Shown: one piece after another, positions 16,650-25,089 of the stretch
How the letters are laid out: each line of letters opens with the position of its first letter
Position numbering within the stretch: position 1 is the stretch's first letter
Origin: JALCLA01 sp965653565
GTDB lineage: Bacteria; Pseudomonadota; Gammaproteobacteria; Xanthomonadales; Xanthomonadaceae
Direction of reading: 5' to 3'
Length of the DNA stretch: 64,000 bases
NCBI GenBank assembly: GCA_965653565.1
Contig: CBFHAI010000022.1
Location: forward strand, 1 to 64,000
Made by a program: the position numbers and the translations under genes
The notes under the pieces: model-generated
Told to the model about the DNA's origin: nothing
The model's database searches: none
Seen by the model: only the letters and a program-made list of their open reading frames with translations

Positions 16650-16934
16650 CTACTCCGTTGCGACATCCAGCGGGGAAGTTTGCAACACCTGACCGTTGGC
16701 CCTGCCGGCGCTGCTGTTGTCGCGCTCGCTGGCAATGCCGTGCCGGCGCGCGGCATCGGCGCCGACGCCGCGCTCCCATTCGATTGCAGCGTGCAACGGG
16801 ATCGTGCGGGTTCTGCTCAGTTTGCATGCGCCGGACTCGTTCGCTGCATGGCGCGGCATCCCGTGCCCGCTGGCATACGCCTTGCTGCAGTTGCGCAGTG
16901 CCGCGGAGCGCGCGGCCGGCATGCGAGGCGTCAT
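16650..16934 (-). CDS. Possible 94-residue protein heading the KaiC-like operon
   Basis: A small open frame with a good ribosome site (GGGAG, 5 bases before ATG). Codon third positions are mostly G or C (about 80 percent by eye), like real genes here. The protein has no signal or membrane segment (MTPRMPAARSAALRN... ending LQTSPLDVATE) and I recognise no domain. It ends 41 bp before the 140-residue gene. Its start codon overlaps the opposite-strand start proposed for the acyltransferase at 16933, so at least one of the two starts may be wrong. Confidence 0.45.
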   Translation of the reverse strand: MTPRMPAARSAALRNCSKAYASGHGMPRHAANESGACKLSRTRTIPLHAAIEWERGVGADAARRHGIASERDNSSAGRANGQVLQTSPLDVATE

Positions 16935-18105
16935 GGTTGCTGCTCCCGCCTGGTTTCCCGCTGCATCGCGCGATGCGCCGGCCGCGAACGATCGCACCGC
17001 GCGCGCCGCGGTTCTCGCCGCGCCGCAGGCCGAGGTCGGTGCCGGGCGCATCCGGGCCGTCGACTTCGCTCGCGGACTCGCGGTATGCCTGATGATCCTC
17101 AGCCACGGCGTCAACGGCATGCTGTCGTTCGAGCAGATTCCCGACGCCGGCATGCTGTTGCATGCGCTCACCAAGTTCGCCTCGTCGCTCTTCATCCTGG
17201 TGTTCGGCATCGCGCTGGCGGTGGCGTTCGTGCCGCACGTGCAGCGCGACGATTGGCCGCGCCGCCGCCTGAAACTGGTACTCACCGGCCTGGTGGTGCT
17301 GTTCTGGTACAAGGTGCTGACCGTGGTGGAAATGGCGCAAAGCCACCCGCCTTCGGCCATCGTCGATGCGCTGCTCTACCGCGGTTTTCCCTCGTACGTG
17401 GAAATCCTCGGCTTCTATGCGATCGCGCTGTTGTGGATTCCGTTCGTGCTGCCGTGGTGGGCGCGGATGCCGTTGGCCGCGCGCCTCGCCAGCCCGGTGC
17501 TGATGGCGCTGGCGAGCTGGTGGCTGCTGGAGAATTTCGATTTCTTCGGCAGCCCCACGCTGCAGGCGCTGCTGGTCGAACATGAGGACTACTACACCTG
17601 GGGCCAGCTGTCGCGCGGTCCGCTCGTGCTGGTCGGCTTGCTGATCGGGGCTGCGTTGCGCGAGGCCTATGCGATACGCGGCGCACGCCTGAAACTTTCC
17701 GCGGCGCTGGCCGCTGCCGGTCTGCTGTCGCTGATGATTTTCGCCGCGCTCGCGGCGCCGGAAACGAGGCAGGAGCTGATGGCGATCGCACGCAACGCCG
17801 GCAAGCATCCGCCCGAACTGCTCTTCATGCTGTTCAGCGTGGGCGGTGCGCTGTTGCTGCTGGCCGCTGCGTTCGCCGGCGGCGAAACCCTGGCGCGCGT
17901 CGCTGCGCCGGTGACGCTGATCGGCTCGGCCGCGCTGCAGGCCTTCGTGTTCCACATCGTTGTGGTGTTCGTCGTGTTCCGTTTCCTGCTCGGCTACGTC
18001 GACAGTACGACCTACCCGCACGCGCTCGCGCTCACGCTCGCCTTGATCGCCGCCACCGCGGCGTGGATCGCGCTGACGCGCTGGATCCGGGTGCGGCGCG
18101 CATGA
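16933..18105 (+). CDS. Multi-pass membrane protein, DUF1624/acyltransferase-like
   Basis: About 390 residues with roughly ten transmembrane helices. After a 40-residue hydrophilic N-terminus comes RIRAVDFARGLAVCLMILSHGVNG, the opening typical of heparan-alpha-glucosaminide acetyltransferase-like (DUF1624) and OpgC/acyltransferase-3-like proteins. There the His and Arg are thought to handle acyl transfer across the membrane. The start is uncertain: ATG at 16933 has a weak GAGG, and ATG at 16921 is also in frame. The stop overlaps the next gene (ATGA), so it is in one operon with two periplasmic serine hydrolases. This hints at envelope or peptidoglycan modification. Confidence 0.78.
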   Translation: MVAAPAWFPAASRDAPAANDRTARAAVLAAPQAEVGAGRIRAVDFARGLAVCLMILSHGVNGMLSFEQIPDAGMLLHALTKFASSLFILVFGIALAVAFVPHVQRDDWPRRRLKLVLTGLVVLFWYKVLTVVEMAQSHPPSAIVDALLYRGFPSYVEILGFYAIALLWIPFVLPWWARMPLAARLASPVLMALASWWLLENFDFFGSPTLQALLVEHEDYYTWGQLSRGPLVLVGLLIGAALREAYAIRGARLKLSAALAAAGLLSLMIFAALAAPETRQELMAIARNAGKHPPELLFMLFSVGGALLLLAAAFAGGETLARVAAPVTLIGSAALQAFVFHIVVVFVVFRFLLGYVDSTTYPHALALTLALIAATAAWIALTRWIRVRRA

Positions 18106-19154
18106 TGCGTCGCATCGCCGTCCTGCTGGTCGCGCTCGGTTGCGCCTGCGACAGCGCGGCCACGTCCTGGGTCGAGTCGCTGCATGCGCGTCTGCCGCGC
18201 ATCGACGCCGGGTTTGCCGGCGATCTTGGCGTTTATGTGCAGCGCCTGGACAACGGCCAGATCGTCTCGTATCGCGGCGAGGAATCCTGGTATCTGGCGT
18301 CGGGCGTGAAAGTGCCGGTGGCGGTCGCGGTGCTGCGAGCGGTGCAGGCCGGCGAATTCACCCTCGAGTCGACCGTCGTGCTGCGCGAAGAGGACTACGT
18401 CGACGGCGCCGGCCCGACTCAATTGCATCCGCCGGGCACGCCGCTGCGGATCGATTTCCTGCTCGACCGGATGATCGTCGACAGCGACAACCTCGCGACC
18501 GATCTGCTGATCCGCACCGTCGGTCTGGAACGCGTCAACACGGTGATGCAGGAACTCGCGAAGCCGTGGCAGGGCACGATCACGACGCTTGCCGACGTGC
18601 GCCGCCGCGCCTACAGCGGCGTGCACGAAAAAGCGCTGCAACTCACCGGCGCCGACCTGCTCGCGCTCAAGCGCGTGCGCAGCGACGAAGACCGCGTGCA
18701 ACTGCTGGCGACGCTGCTCGGCGTGCCGGCGCAGGAATTGCTCACCACCGATCTGGACAGCGCCTACGATGCCTACTACGCGTCGCGCCTCAACGCCGCC
18801 ACGCTGCGCGACTATGTGCAATTGCTGATCGCCCTGGTCGGCGGGCAGGCACTCGAAGCCGAAGGCACCGCGTATCTGCTTGGCCTGATGCAACGCGTGC
18901 AGACGGGCCGGCATCGCATCATCGCGGGCTTGCCGCGCGGCACGCATTTCGCGCACAAGACCGGAACCCAGCGCGGCCGCACCTGCGATTTCGGCATCGT
19001 CGGTACACCGCAGGCGCCGGCGTTGCTGGTGGTGGCGGCCTGCACGCGCGGACACAACCGCCTCGCCGACAACGAGCGCGCGCTGCGCGAGGTCGGCGCC
19101 GCGCTGGCGGCGTCCGGCGCGCTCGATCCTCCTGCACAAGGAACGCCCCGATGA
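18102..19154 (+). CDS. Class A beta-lactamase-like serine hydrolase (copy 1)
   Basis: A 350-residue exported protein with a short signal (LLVALGCACDSAA; lipoprotein processing is possible but the lipobox is weak). It has the penicillin-recognising triad SGVK (S-x-x-K), SDN (in DSDNLATD) and KTG (in HKTGTQ). The omega-loop ExxLN, whose Glu deacylates true class A beta-lactamases, is not seen; the region reads ITTLADVRRRAYSG. It may be a penicillin-binding-protein-like amidase or a slow acyl enzyme rather than an efficient beta-lactamase. Overlapping ATGA junctions link it to the acyltransferase and to copy 2. Confidence 0.82.
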   Translation: MMRRIAVLLVALGCACDSAATSWVESLHARLPRIDAGFAGDLGVYVQRLDNGQIVSYRGEESWYLASGVKVPVAVAVLRAVQAGEFTLESTVVLREEDYVDGAGPTQLHPPGTPLRIDFLLDRMIVDSDNLATDLLIRTVGLERVNTVMQELAKPWQGTITTLADVRRRAYSGVHEKALQLTGADLLALKRVRSDEDRVQLLATLLGVPAQELLTTDLDSAYDAYYASRLNAATLRDYVQLLIALVGGQALEAEGTAYLLGLMQRVQTGRHRIIAGLPRGTHFAHKTGTQRGRTCDFGIVGTPQAPALLVVAACTRGHNRLADNERALREVGAALAASGALDPPAQGTPR

Positions 19155-20215
19155 CCCCTTGGCAAACATCGCTGCTGCTGTCGCTGTTCGTCTGCAGTGC
19201 GTGCTCGCACGCCGACGATGCCCCCGCCGCATCGTGGTCCGACCAGCTCGAAACGCGCATCGCGGCGATCGATGAAAAAACGCCGGGCGAAATGGGCGTC
19301 TACATGAAGCGCCTCGCCGACGGCAGCGAGCTCGATCATGAGGCCGGACGGCGCTGGTATCTCTCGTCGACGGTCAAGATCCCGGTCGCGATCGCCGTGC
19401 TGCAGGCCGCGCAGGAGAAACGACTTTCGCTCGACGAGGAACTGACGCTGCGCGAAGCGGATTTCGTCGACGGCGCCGGCAGCCTGATTCGCGAGCCGGT
19501 CGGTTCGCGCCACCGCATCGCCTCGCTGATCCAGCGCTCGATCCGCGACAGCGACAGCGTCGCCACCGATATGTTGATCCGGCGCCTGGGCGAAGACGAA
19601 CTCAATCGCCGCGTCGCATCGTGGACGTCGGGCTTCGGCCCGATCACCACGATCCAGCAGGTACGCTACGACATGTACGGCGAACTGCATCCGAAGGTCG
19701 CGGAGCTCTCGGCGCCGCAGATCGCCGGCCTGCGCCGCGCCGCCGCCGGTGAAGCGCGGCTGCAGGCCTTGCTGGCGGCGCTCGATGTGCCGCGCAGCGA
19801 GCTGCGGCTCGACAGCATCGACGCCGCCTTCGAACGCTATTACCGCGGCGGCAAGAACAGCGCGACGCTCGAAGCGTTCGCAACGCTGCTGGAAAAACTT
19901 GCGCGCGGCGAACTGCTCGAGCAACCCTACCGCGAACAACTGCTCGGCCACATGCGCGCCATCACCACGGGCGCGCGACGCATCCAGGCGGGCTTGCCGC
20001 AAGGGATAACGTTCGCGCAAAAGACCGGCACCCAGTTCGAACGCGCCTGCAATATGGGCCTGCTGCAGCGTGGCGATGATGTCGATGAGACGGTCGTGGT
20101 CGCCGCCTGCCTGGAGGATTTCGGACCGATCACGCAGGCCGAAAGCGCACTGCAGGAACTGGGCAAGGCGATCGGCGAGAGCGGCGTGCTGCATGCCGCG
20201 AAAGCTGCGCAGTAA
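19151..20215 (+). CDS. Class A beta-lactamase-like serine hydrolase (copy 2)
   Basis: 354 residues, clearly a tandem paralogue of the preceding gene. It has a signal region (LLLSLFVCSACSHADDA), SxxK in SSTVK, SDS replacing SDN (DSDSVATD) and KTG in QKTGTQ. As in copy 1, no ExxLN omega-loop Glu is evident; the equivalent stretch reads ITTIQQVRYDMYGELHP. The Asn to Ser change in the second motif further departs from real beta-lactamases. Substrate unknown. It is the last gene of a three-gene plus-strand operon and converges on the TIR gene 22 bp away. Confidence 0.82.
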   Translation: MTPWQTSLLLSLFVCSACSHADDAPAASWSDQLETRIAAIDEKTPGEMGVYMKRLADGSELDHEAGRRWYLSSTVKIPVAIAVLQAAQEKRLSLDEELTLREADFVDGAGSLIREPVGSRHRIASLIQRSIRDSDSVATDMLIRRLGEDELNRRVASWTSGFGPITTIQQVRYDMYGELHPKVAELSAPQIAGLRRAAAGEARLQALLAALDVPRSELRLDSIDAAFERYYRGGKNSATLEAFATLLEKLARGELLEQPYREQLLGHMRAITTGARRIQAGLPQGITFAQKTGTQFERACNMGLLQRGDDVDETVVVAACLEDFGPITQAESALQELGKAIGESGVLHAAKAAQ

Positions 20216-20237
20216 CGAACGCGCGACCAGGTTCGCG

Positions 20238-22265
20238 CTAGTTGCCGGGACCCAGCGCAGCGCGTTGATCCCGCGCGAACTTGCGGAACGGGCTGGCCGC
20301 GGACCAGCGTGATTCGACAAGCCCGACCGCGGCATCGACCTGTCTGCGATCGACGGCGCCATCGGCTCGTGCCTGGCACACGGCCGCGCTCAGTTGCGCG
20401 GACGCCGTGCGCCAGTGCTCGTCGCCGTGATGTTCGCGCGCCGCCGCGACGGCCGATCCGGCGCGTGCACGGCCTTCTGCGACGCGATCGTGCGCGCAAT
20501 CGAGCGTCGCCAGGCCGGTCAGGATCGGACCGAGCATCGGATGGTTCGCCGCTTGCGCGATCGGCAAGGCTTCATCCCACAGCGCACCGGCTTCGGTTTG
20601 GTCGCGCTGGAAATAACGCGTCCAGCCCAGATTATTGAGCGTGTAGGCCAGATCGTCGAACTGGTCGCTGCGATGCGTGCGGTCGCTCAGCAGCGCGGCG
20701 CGCAACAGGGCTTCGGCCTCGACGAGGTCGCCGGCCTCCAGCCGCAGCAAACCCAGATTGTTCTTGATGGTGCCGATTTCCGGGCCGTTTTCGTCGTAGA
20801 TCTGCAATCCGAGCGCGAGCGCGCGCTCCCATTGCGTTCGCGCGATGTCGATCTGCCCGCCGGCGTAGGCGCTCGAACCGCGCGACAGGATCGCGGAAAT
20901 GGTCGCCGGATGGCGCTCGCCGACGGTCGCCATCAAGGCCTCCAATACCTGCGCGTGATGGCGATCGGCTCCGGCGTAGTCGCCGGCGTAGTGCCGCAGC
21001 AGGGCCAGTCCGCCGAGGCTGCGCGCGCGGATCAGTGCGGCCGCTTCGCCATCGATGCCGTCGATGTATCGCACCGCCTGGTTGTAAGCAGTGTTCGCAT
21101 CGGCGTCGCGCTCCTGGTAGGCGAGCACGTCGCCGCGCACATTGGCGGCGCGCGCGGCGCGCAGGCGCGATTCGAGGTCGCCGGCCGCCGGCGCGCCGAG
21201 CGGCGCCAGCGCTTCCATCGCGGCATCGTATTCGCCCATGTTGAACAGCACGTCGGCCAGTTCGATGCGACTTTCCTCGCGTTGCACTTGCGCTTCCGGC
21301 GTGGTCTGGGCGGCATCGTCGGCAATCGATGTGCGCAGCAGTTCGGCGCTGCGTTTGTACAGGCCCAGGCTCGAATAAGCCTGGCCGAGCGTGGCGCGGA
21401 AACGCGCCTTGATTTCCGGCCGCGCGAAGCTGGAACCGTCGATGCGCGCGACGGCGCGATCGAGCACCTCGCGCACCGTGACGCGATCGCCGCGCGAGCG
21501 TTCGGCATCGGCGAGCTCGAACACCGACAGCAGGAAACTGCGAGTCTGGCGTTCGGATTCGAGTTCGAGTTCGGCCCGCGCCTGGGCGCGGCGCGCCACG
21601 TCGCGCGCCTGCGTCGCGTCCCACGCGAGCCAGGCCATCGTCGCCGACAAGGCGAGCGAGGCGGCGATGGCGAAGCTCCAGCGCTGCTGCCGGCGCCGCG
21701 CTTCGCGCTGCCGCAACTCGTCGTAGCGCACGCCGAGCAGGCCGGCGACGAGCTTGAGGAACGCGGCCGAAAAACCATCGGCTTCGCCGCGCGCATCGGC
21801 GGCCAACGGCTCGGCCGCCGGTGCCGACGGATCGGCGAAATCGCCGACCAGCAGCGCGGCCGGAAACGCGGCGTTCGAACCGGCGAGATGCGGGCTGGCG
21901 CCCGGATCGCCGGCCACCACGAAGGCGAGCACCGGACGCTGCGGGTAGTGCTCGCGGAAATAGCGGATTTCCTGCCCGACCCACGGCGACGCGGCGGCCG
22001 CCGGCGAACACACGACGATCAAGGCCGCCGATTCGTCGAGCGCACGTTCGATGCCGCTCGACAGCGCGCTCGCGCTCGCCAGTTCGTCGCGATCGCGGAA
22101 CACCGGATTCAGACGCGCGGGGATATCGCCGTCGTGTTTCGCGCGCAAGCCGGCCGGCACGCGAAAACTTTCCAGCCGCCGATGCAGGCGGCGCGCCATG
22201 GCCTCGTCGCGATGGCTGTAGCTGAGGAAGGCGCGATAGCGCAGCGGCGCCGTTGCGTCAGTCAT
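20238..22265 (-). CDS. TIR domain - transmembrane - TPR protein
   Basis: 675 residues. The N-terminal TIR domain (about 9-140) begins YRAFLSYSHRDEAMARRLHRRL, includes FRDRDELAS and the SPWVGQE motif, whose Glu99 matches the catalytic glutamate of NAD-cleaving TIR enzymes. One membrane helix follows (about 197-216), then a long helical region with tetratricopeptide-like repeats (about 250-640: RFRATLGQAYSSLGLYKRSAELL, YTLNNLGWTRYFQRD). With TIR on one side of the membrane and TPR on the other, a sensor-effector role is possible. The start lies 39 bp after a secreted-protein gene and the pair is divergent from a nucleotide cyclase. Confidence 0.85.
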   Translation of the reverse strand: MTDATAPLRYRAFLSYSHRDEAMARRLHRRLESFRVPAGLRAKHDGDIPARLNPVFRDRDELASASALSSGIERALDESAALIVVCSPAAAASPWVGQEIRYFREHYPQRPVLAFVVAGDPGASPHLAGSNAAFPAALLVGDFADPSAPAAEPLAADARGEADGFSAAFLKLVAGLLGVRYDELRQREARRRQQRWSFAIAASLALSATMAWLAWDATQARDVARRAQARAELELESERQTRSFLLSVFELADAERSRGDRVTVREVLDRAVARIDGSSFARPEIKARFRATLGQAYSSLGLYKRSAELLRTSIADDAAQTTPEAQVQREESRIELADVLFNMGEYDAAMEALAPLGAPAAGDLESRLRAARAANVRGDVLAYQERDADANTAYNQAVRYIDGIDGEAAALIRARSLGGLALLRHYAGDYAGADRHHAQVLEALMATVGERHPATISAILSRGSSAYAGGQIDIARTQWERALALGLQIYDENGPEIGTIKNNLGLLRLEAGDLVEAEALLRAALLSDRTHRSDQFDDLAYTLNNLGWTRYFQRDQTEAGALWDEALPIAQAANHPMLGPILTGLATLDCAHDRVAEGRARAGSAVAAAREHHGDEHWRTASAQLSAAVCQARADGAVDRRQVDAAVGLVESRWSAASPFRKFARDQRAALGPGN

Positions 22266-22304
22266 CGTGCGATCGGTTCGCCGACTGCGGGGATCGCACG
22301 CGGC

Positions 22305-22955
22305 CTATTCGAAGCCGTTCTTGAAGATGGTCTGGAACGGCACCAGACACGCCGAACCGTCGCCCAGCACCCCACTCCATTCGCCGATGTAGCCGCCGTT
22401 GAGGAAACAGAAATATTCGCCGTCGAAACCGTCGGTGCCGGCCTGCCAATGCGTGACAGCGCCGGTTTTTATCGATGTCGCGTTGGTCAGCGTCAGGCCT
22501 TCGAGCCCGTACAGCGCGACGATCGTGACGCCGTTGGGGAAGTGATAGAAGGCCCACTGGAAACCTTCTTCGTCGCCCGAAAAAAGCGCGCGATCCAGAT
22601 AGGTATAGCGCGCCCCGGTGATGGCATCGTCGTCGTTGTCGCCGATCAAGGCGGCGAGGCCGGCTTCGTCGGGTTGCGTGATGCTCGCGCCGCTGAAGAA
22701 ACCCGGCCGGGTGTTCTGGCAATAGGTATCGGTGAGATAGAGCGAGTTATTGTGGCCGGTGAACGTGACGCCAAAACGCGTCATCGCCAGGCTCGCGCCC
22801 GAGGCGCCGGGACAACTGGCGGTGCCCAGTTCCTCGGCCACCGTCCACGCGTCACCGAAGCCGTCGACGCGGATGCCGCGCCGTGCCGCGAACGCATCGA
22901 CGGCAGTCGCGCACAGCGCGAAGGCCGCGAGAATCTTCCATCCGATATCTGCCAT
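22305..22955 (-). CDS. Secreted protein of unknown function with C-terminal IFKNGFE tail
   Basis: A 216-residue exported protein (signal MADIGWKILAAFALCATAVDAFA). The mature chain is acidic and Gly-rich, with GIRVDGFGDAW near the start, several Cys that could form disulphides, and a very short C-terminal tail VPFQTIFKNGFE ending at the stop. That tail matches other unrelated secreted proteins in this window. I recognise no enzymatic domain. It is 39 bp upstream of the TIR gene, on the same strand, and may be its co-transcribed partner. The ATG at 22955 was preferred to an upstream Met because the signal peptide starts there. Confidence 0.8.
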   Translation of the reverse strand: MADIGWKILAAFALCATAVDAFAARRGIRVDGFGDAWTVAEELGTASCPGASGASLAMTRFGVTFTGHNNSLYLTDTYCQNTRPGFFSGASITQPDEAGLAALIGDNDDDAITGARYTYLDRALFSGDEEGFQWAFYHFPNGVTIVALYGLEGLTLTNATSIKTGAVTHWQAGTDGFDGEYFCFLNGGYIGEWSGVLGDGSACLVPFQTIFKNGFE

Positions 22956-23157
22956 GACCCGACCTCGCATCGCGTGGTGGCTGGCATCGACACAAGCGCA
23001 AACCGCTCGCCTGCGGTCGCCAGCCGCTGCCCCCCGGCGCTGCGATTATGCGCCCGCGGGGCCGCCGCGTGCAGTGAACCGCCGTGCGTGCACGGCGCCC
23101 CGCGAACCGCGCCGGATTGCCGGCTAGAATCGTTGTATCCCGGGATCGAAGATCAGC

Positions 23158-25047
23158 ATGCCGACGACGCTGCGTGAAGTGCTCGACACCTGGGAATCGC
23201 TCGGCCGGCAACGCGGCGCAGTCGAGCCCGGCATGGCGGCGTCCCTCGCGACTGCGGCGCTCGATCTGGGGCAGCCGACGCTGGCCTGCGAGATCCTGCG
23301 CGAGTGCGTCGCGCGCGGCGAAGGCGATGTCGAAGTGCGCTGGCTCGCGGCGCTCGCGCACGCGCGTATCGGTGCCTATGCACAGGCCACAACGTTGATC
23401 GATTCGCTGCTCGCCGACCCACGCGCCGCCGCGCGCGTGGTCGATGTGCGCTCGCTGGCCGGCCGCATCGCGAAGGATCGCTGGGCCCGATTGCCGCCGG
23501 GCGCCGAACGCGATCGCGCCGGCGCGCAGGCGCTCGCGCATTACCGCGAAGCCTGGCAGGCGACGCGCGATCCGTTTCCCGGCATCAATGCGGCGAGCCT
23601 GCTGCGGCTGACCGGCGAGGCGCGCGCCAGCCGCGAACTGGCGCGCGAGGTGCAACAGGCGACGCGAAACGCGGCGACGCTGGCCGAGCACTGGCGCGAG
23701 GCGACGCTCGGCGAAGCCGCCCTGCTGCTCGGCGAGAACGAGGCCGCCGCCAGCCACTACGGCAATGCCGCGCAGGCCGCCGGCAACCAGGTCGGCCACA
23801 TCGCGAGCATGCGGCGCCAGTTGCGTCTGCTGCGCGAAGCCATCGACATTCCCGCCGCGGTGACCGCCGCCGTGCAGGTGCCGGCCGTCGTTGTCTTCAC
23901 CGGCCACATGATCGACGCGCCGGGCACGCAGCCGGCGCGCTTTCCGGCCTCGATCGAAACGCCGCTGGCACGGCGCATCGCCGAACGTCTCGAATTACTC
24001 GGCGCCGGTTTCGGCTATTGTTCGGCCGCCTGCGGCGCCGATCTGCTGTTCATCGAAGCGATGCTGGCGCGCGGCGCCGAAGTGCACGTCACGCTGCCGT
24101 TCGATCGCGGCGATTTCATCGCGACCAGCGTGGCGTTCGCCGGCGAAGCCTGGGTCGATCGTTTCGAAGCGGCGCTGCAGCGCGCCACCAGCGTCAGCTT
24201 CGGCGTGCGCGAACGCTTCCTCGGCGACGACGCGCTGTTCGCTTACGCCGCCTCGCTGGTGCACGGCGCGGCGGTGTTGCGCGCGCAGCAGCTCGAAGCC
24301 GAACCGATCATGCTGGCCGCGATCGATCGCCACGCCGCCGGCGGCATCGGCGGCACGCGCGACACGCTGCAAAGCTGGACGCGCCACGGGCTGCGCGCCG
24401 ATTACATCGAACTGGCCGACCTGAGCGCCGCCGCACCGACGCCGGCCGCGCGCGCCGAGCATGCCTGGATGCCGCCGATCGAATTGCGCAGCGCACCGCT
24501 GCGGCGCGAGATCAAGACCATGCTGTTCGCCGACATGGTCGGTTTCAGCAAACTGCGCGAAGAAGACACGCCGTCGTTCCTGCTCAACTTCATCGGCGCG
24601 ATCGCCGACATCGTGCATCGCAGTGCGCATCGTCCGGTGTTCGTCAACACCTGGGGCGACGGCCTGTTCCTGGTGTTCGACGATGTCGATGCCGGCGCCG
24701 AATTCGCGCTGCTGCTGCGCGATTCGGTGCTGCGCACCGACTGGCCGGCGCGCGGCCTGCCGGCCGGCACCAGCATCCGCATCGGCATGCATACCGGGCC
24801 GGTGTTCCCGGCCGACGATCCGATCCTGGGACGGCCGAATTTTTTCGGCTCGCACGTGATCCGCGCCGCACGCATCGAGCCGGTCGCCGCGCCGGGCGCC
24901 GTGTACGTCAGCACGGAGATGGCGTCGGTGCTCGCCGCCGACGGCGGCCAACGCTTCGCGACCGACTATCTGGGCCGGCTGCCGCTGGCGAAAGGTTTCG
25001 GCACCGATCCGCTGTACCGGTTGCGGCGCGCCGGCGAAGCGGAATGA
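23158..25047 (+). CDS. TPR - SLOG-like - class III nucleotide cyclase
   Basis: A 629-residue soluble protein. Residues 1-230 are TPR-like helices. About 243-420 form a Rossmann-like, SLOG-type domain (VVVFTGHMID, CGADLLFIEAMLARGAEVHVTLPF). About 450-625 are a class III cyclase domain. Metal-binding Asp459 (FADMVGF) and Asp501 (WGDGLF) and Arg572 (AARIEP) are present. The usual base-selecting Lys is Asn497 (VNTWGD), and the transition-state Asn is Ile568 (HVIRAAR). It may therefore make an unusual cyclic nucleotide or be weakly active. It is divergent from the secreted-protein/TIR pair, 202 bp away. Confidence 0.85.
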   Translation: MPTTLREVLDTWESLGRQRGAVEPGMAASLATAALDLGQPTLACEILRECVARGEGDVEVRWLAALAHARIGAYAQATTLIDSLLADPRAAARVVDVRSLAGRIAKDRWARLPPGAERDRAGAQALAHYREAWQATRDPFPGINAASLLRLTGEARASRELAREVQQATRNAATLAEHWREATLGEAALLLGENEAAASHYGNAAQAAGNQVGHIASMRRQLRLLREAIDIPAAVTAAVQVPAVVVFTGHMIDAPGTQPARFPASIETPLARRIAERLELLGAGFGYCSAACGADLLFIEAMLARGAEVHVTLPFDRGDFIATSVAFAGEAWVDRFEAALQRATSVSFGVRERFLGDDALFAYAASLVHGAAVLRAQQLEAEPIMLAAIDRHAAGGIGGTRDTLQSWTRHGLRADYIELADLSAAAPTPAARAEHAWMPPIELRSAPLRREIKTMLFADMVGFSKLREEDTPSFLLNFIGAIADIVHRSAHRPVFVNTWGDGLFLVFDDVDAGAEFALLLRDSVLRTDWPARGLPAGTSIRIGMHTGPVFPADDPILGRPNFFGSHVIRAARIEPVAAPGAVYVSTEMASVLAADGGQRFATDYLGRLPLAKGFGTDPLYRLRRAGEAE

Positions 25048-25089
25048 ACGTTGCGGCGCTGAATTGTTCGCGCCGCCCCGACGCGACTT

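Noticed and set aside
16186..18021. A 611-codon minus-strand frame covering the membrane acyltransferase
   Set aside because: Only its last 140 codons (to 16608) look like a real protein; the rest is Arg/Gln/His-rich antisense sequence over a clear plus-strand membrane protein.
18102..20215. Beta-lactam resistance genes
   Set aside because: SxxK, SDN/SDS and KTG are present, but the omega-loop Glu needed for hydrolysis is not seen in either copy.
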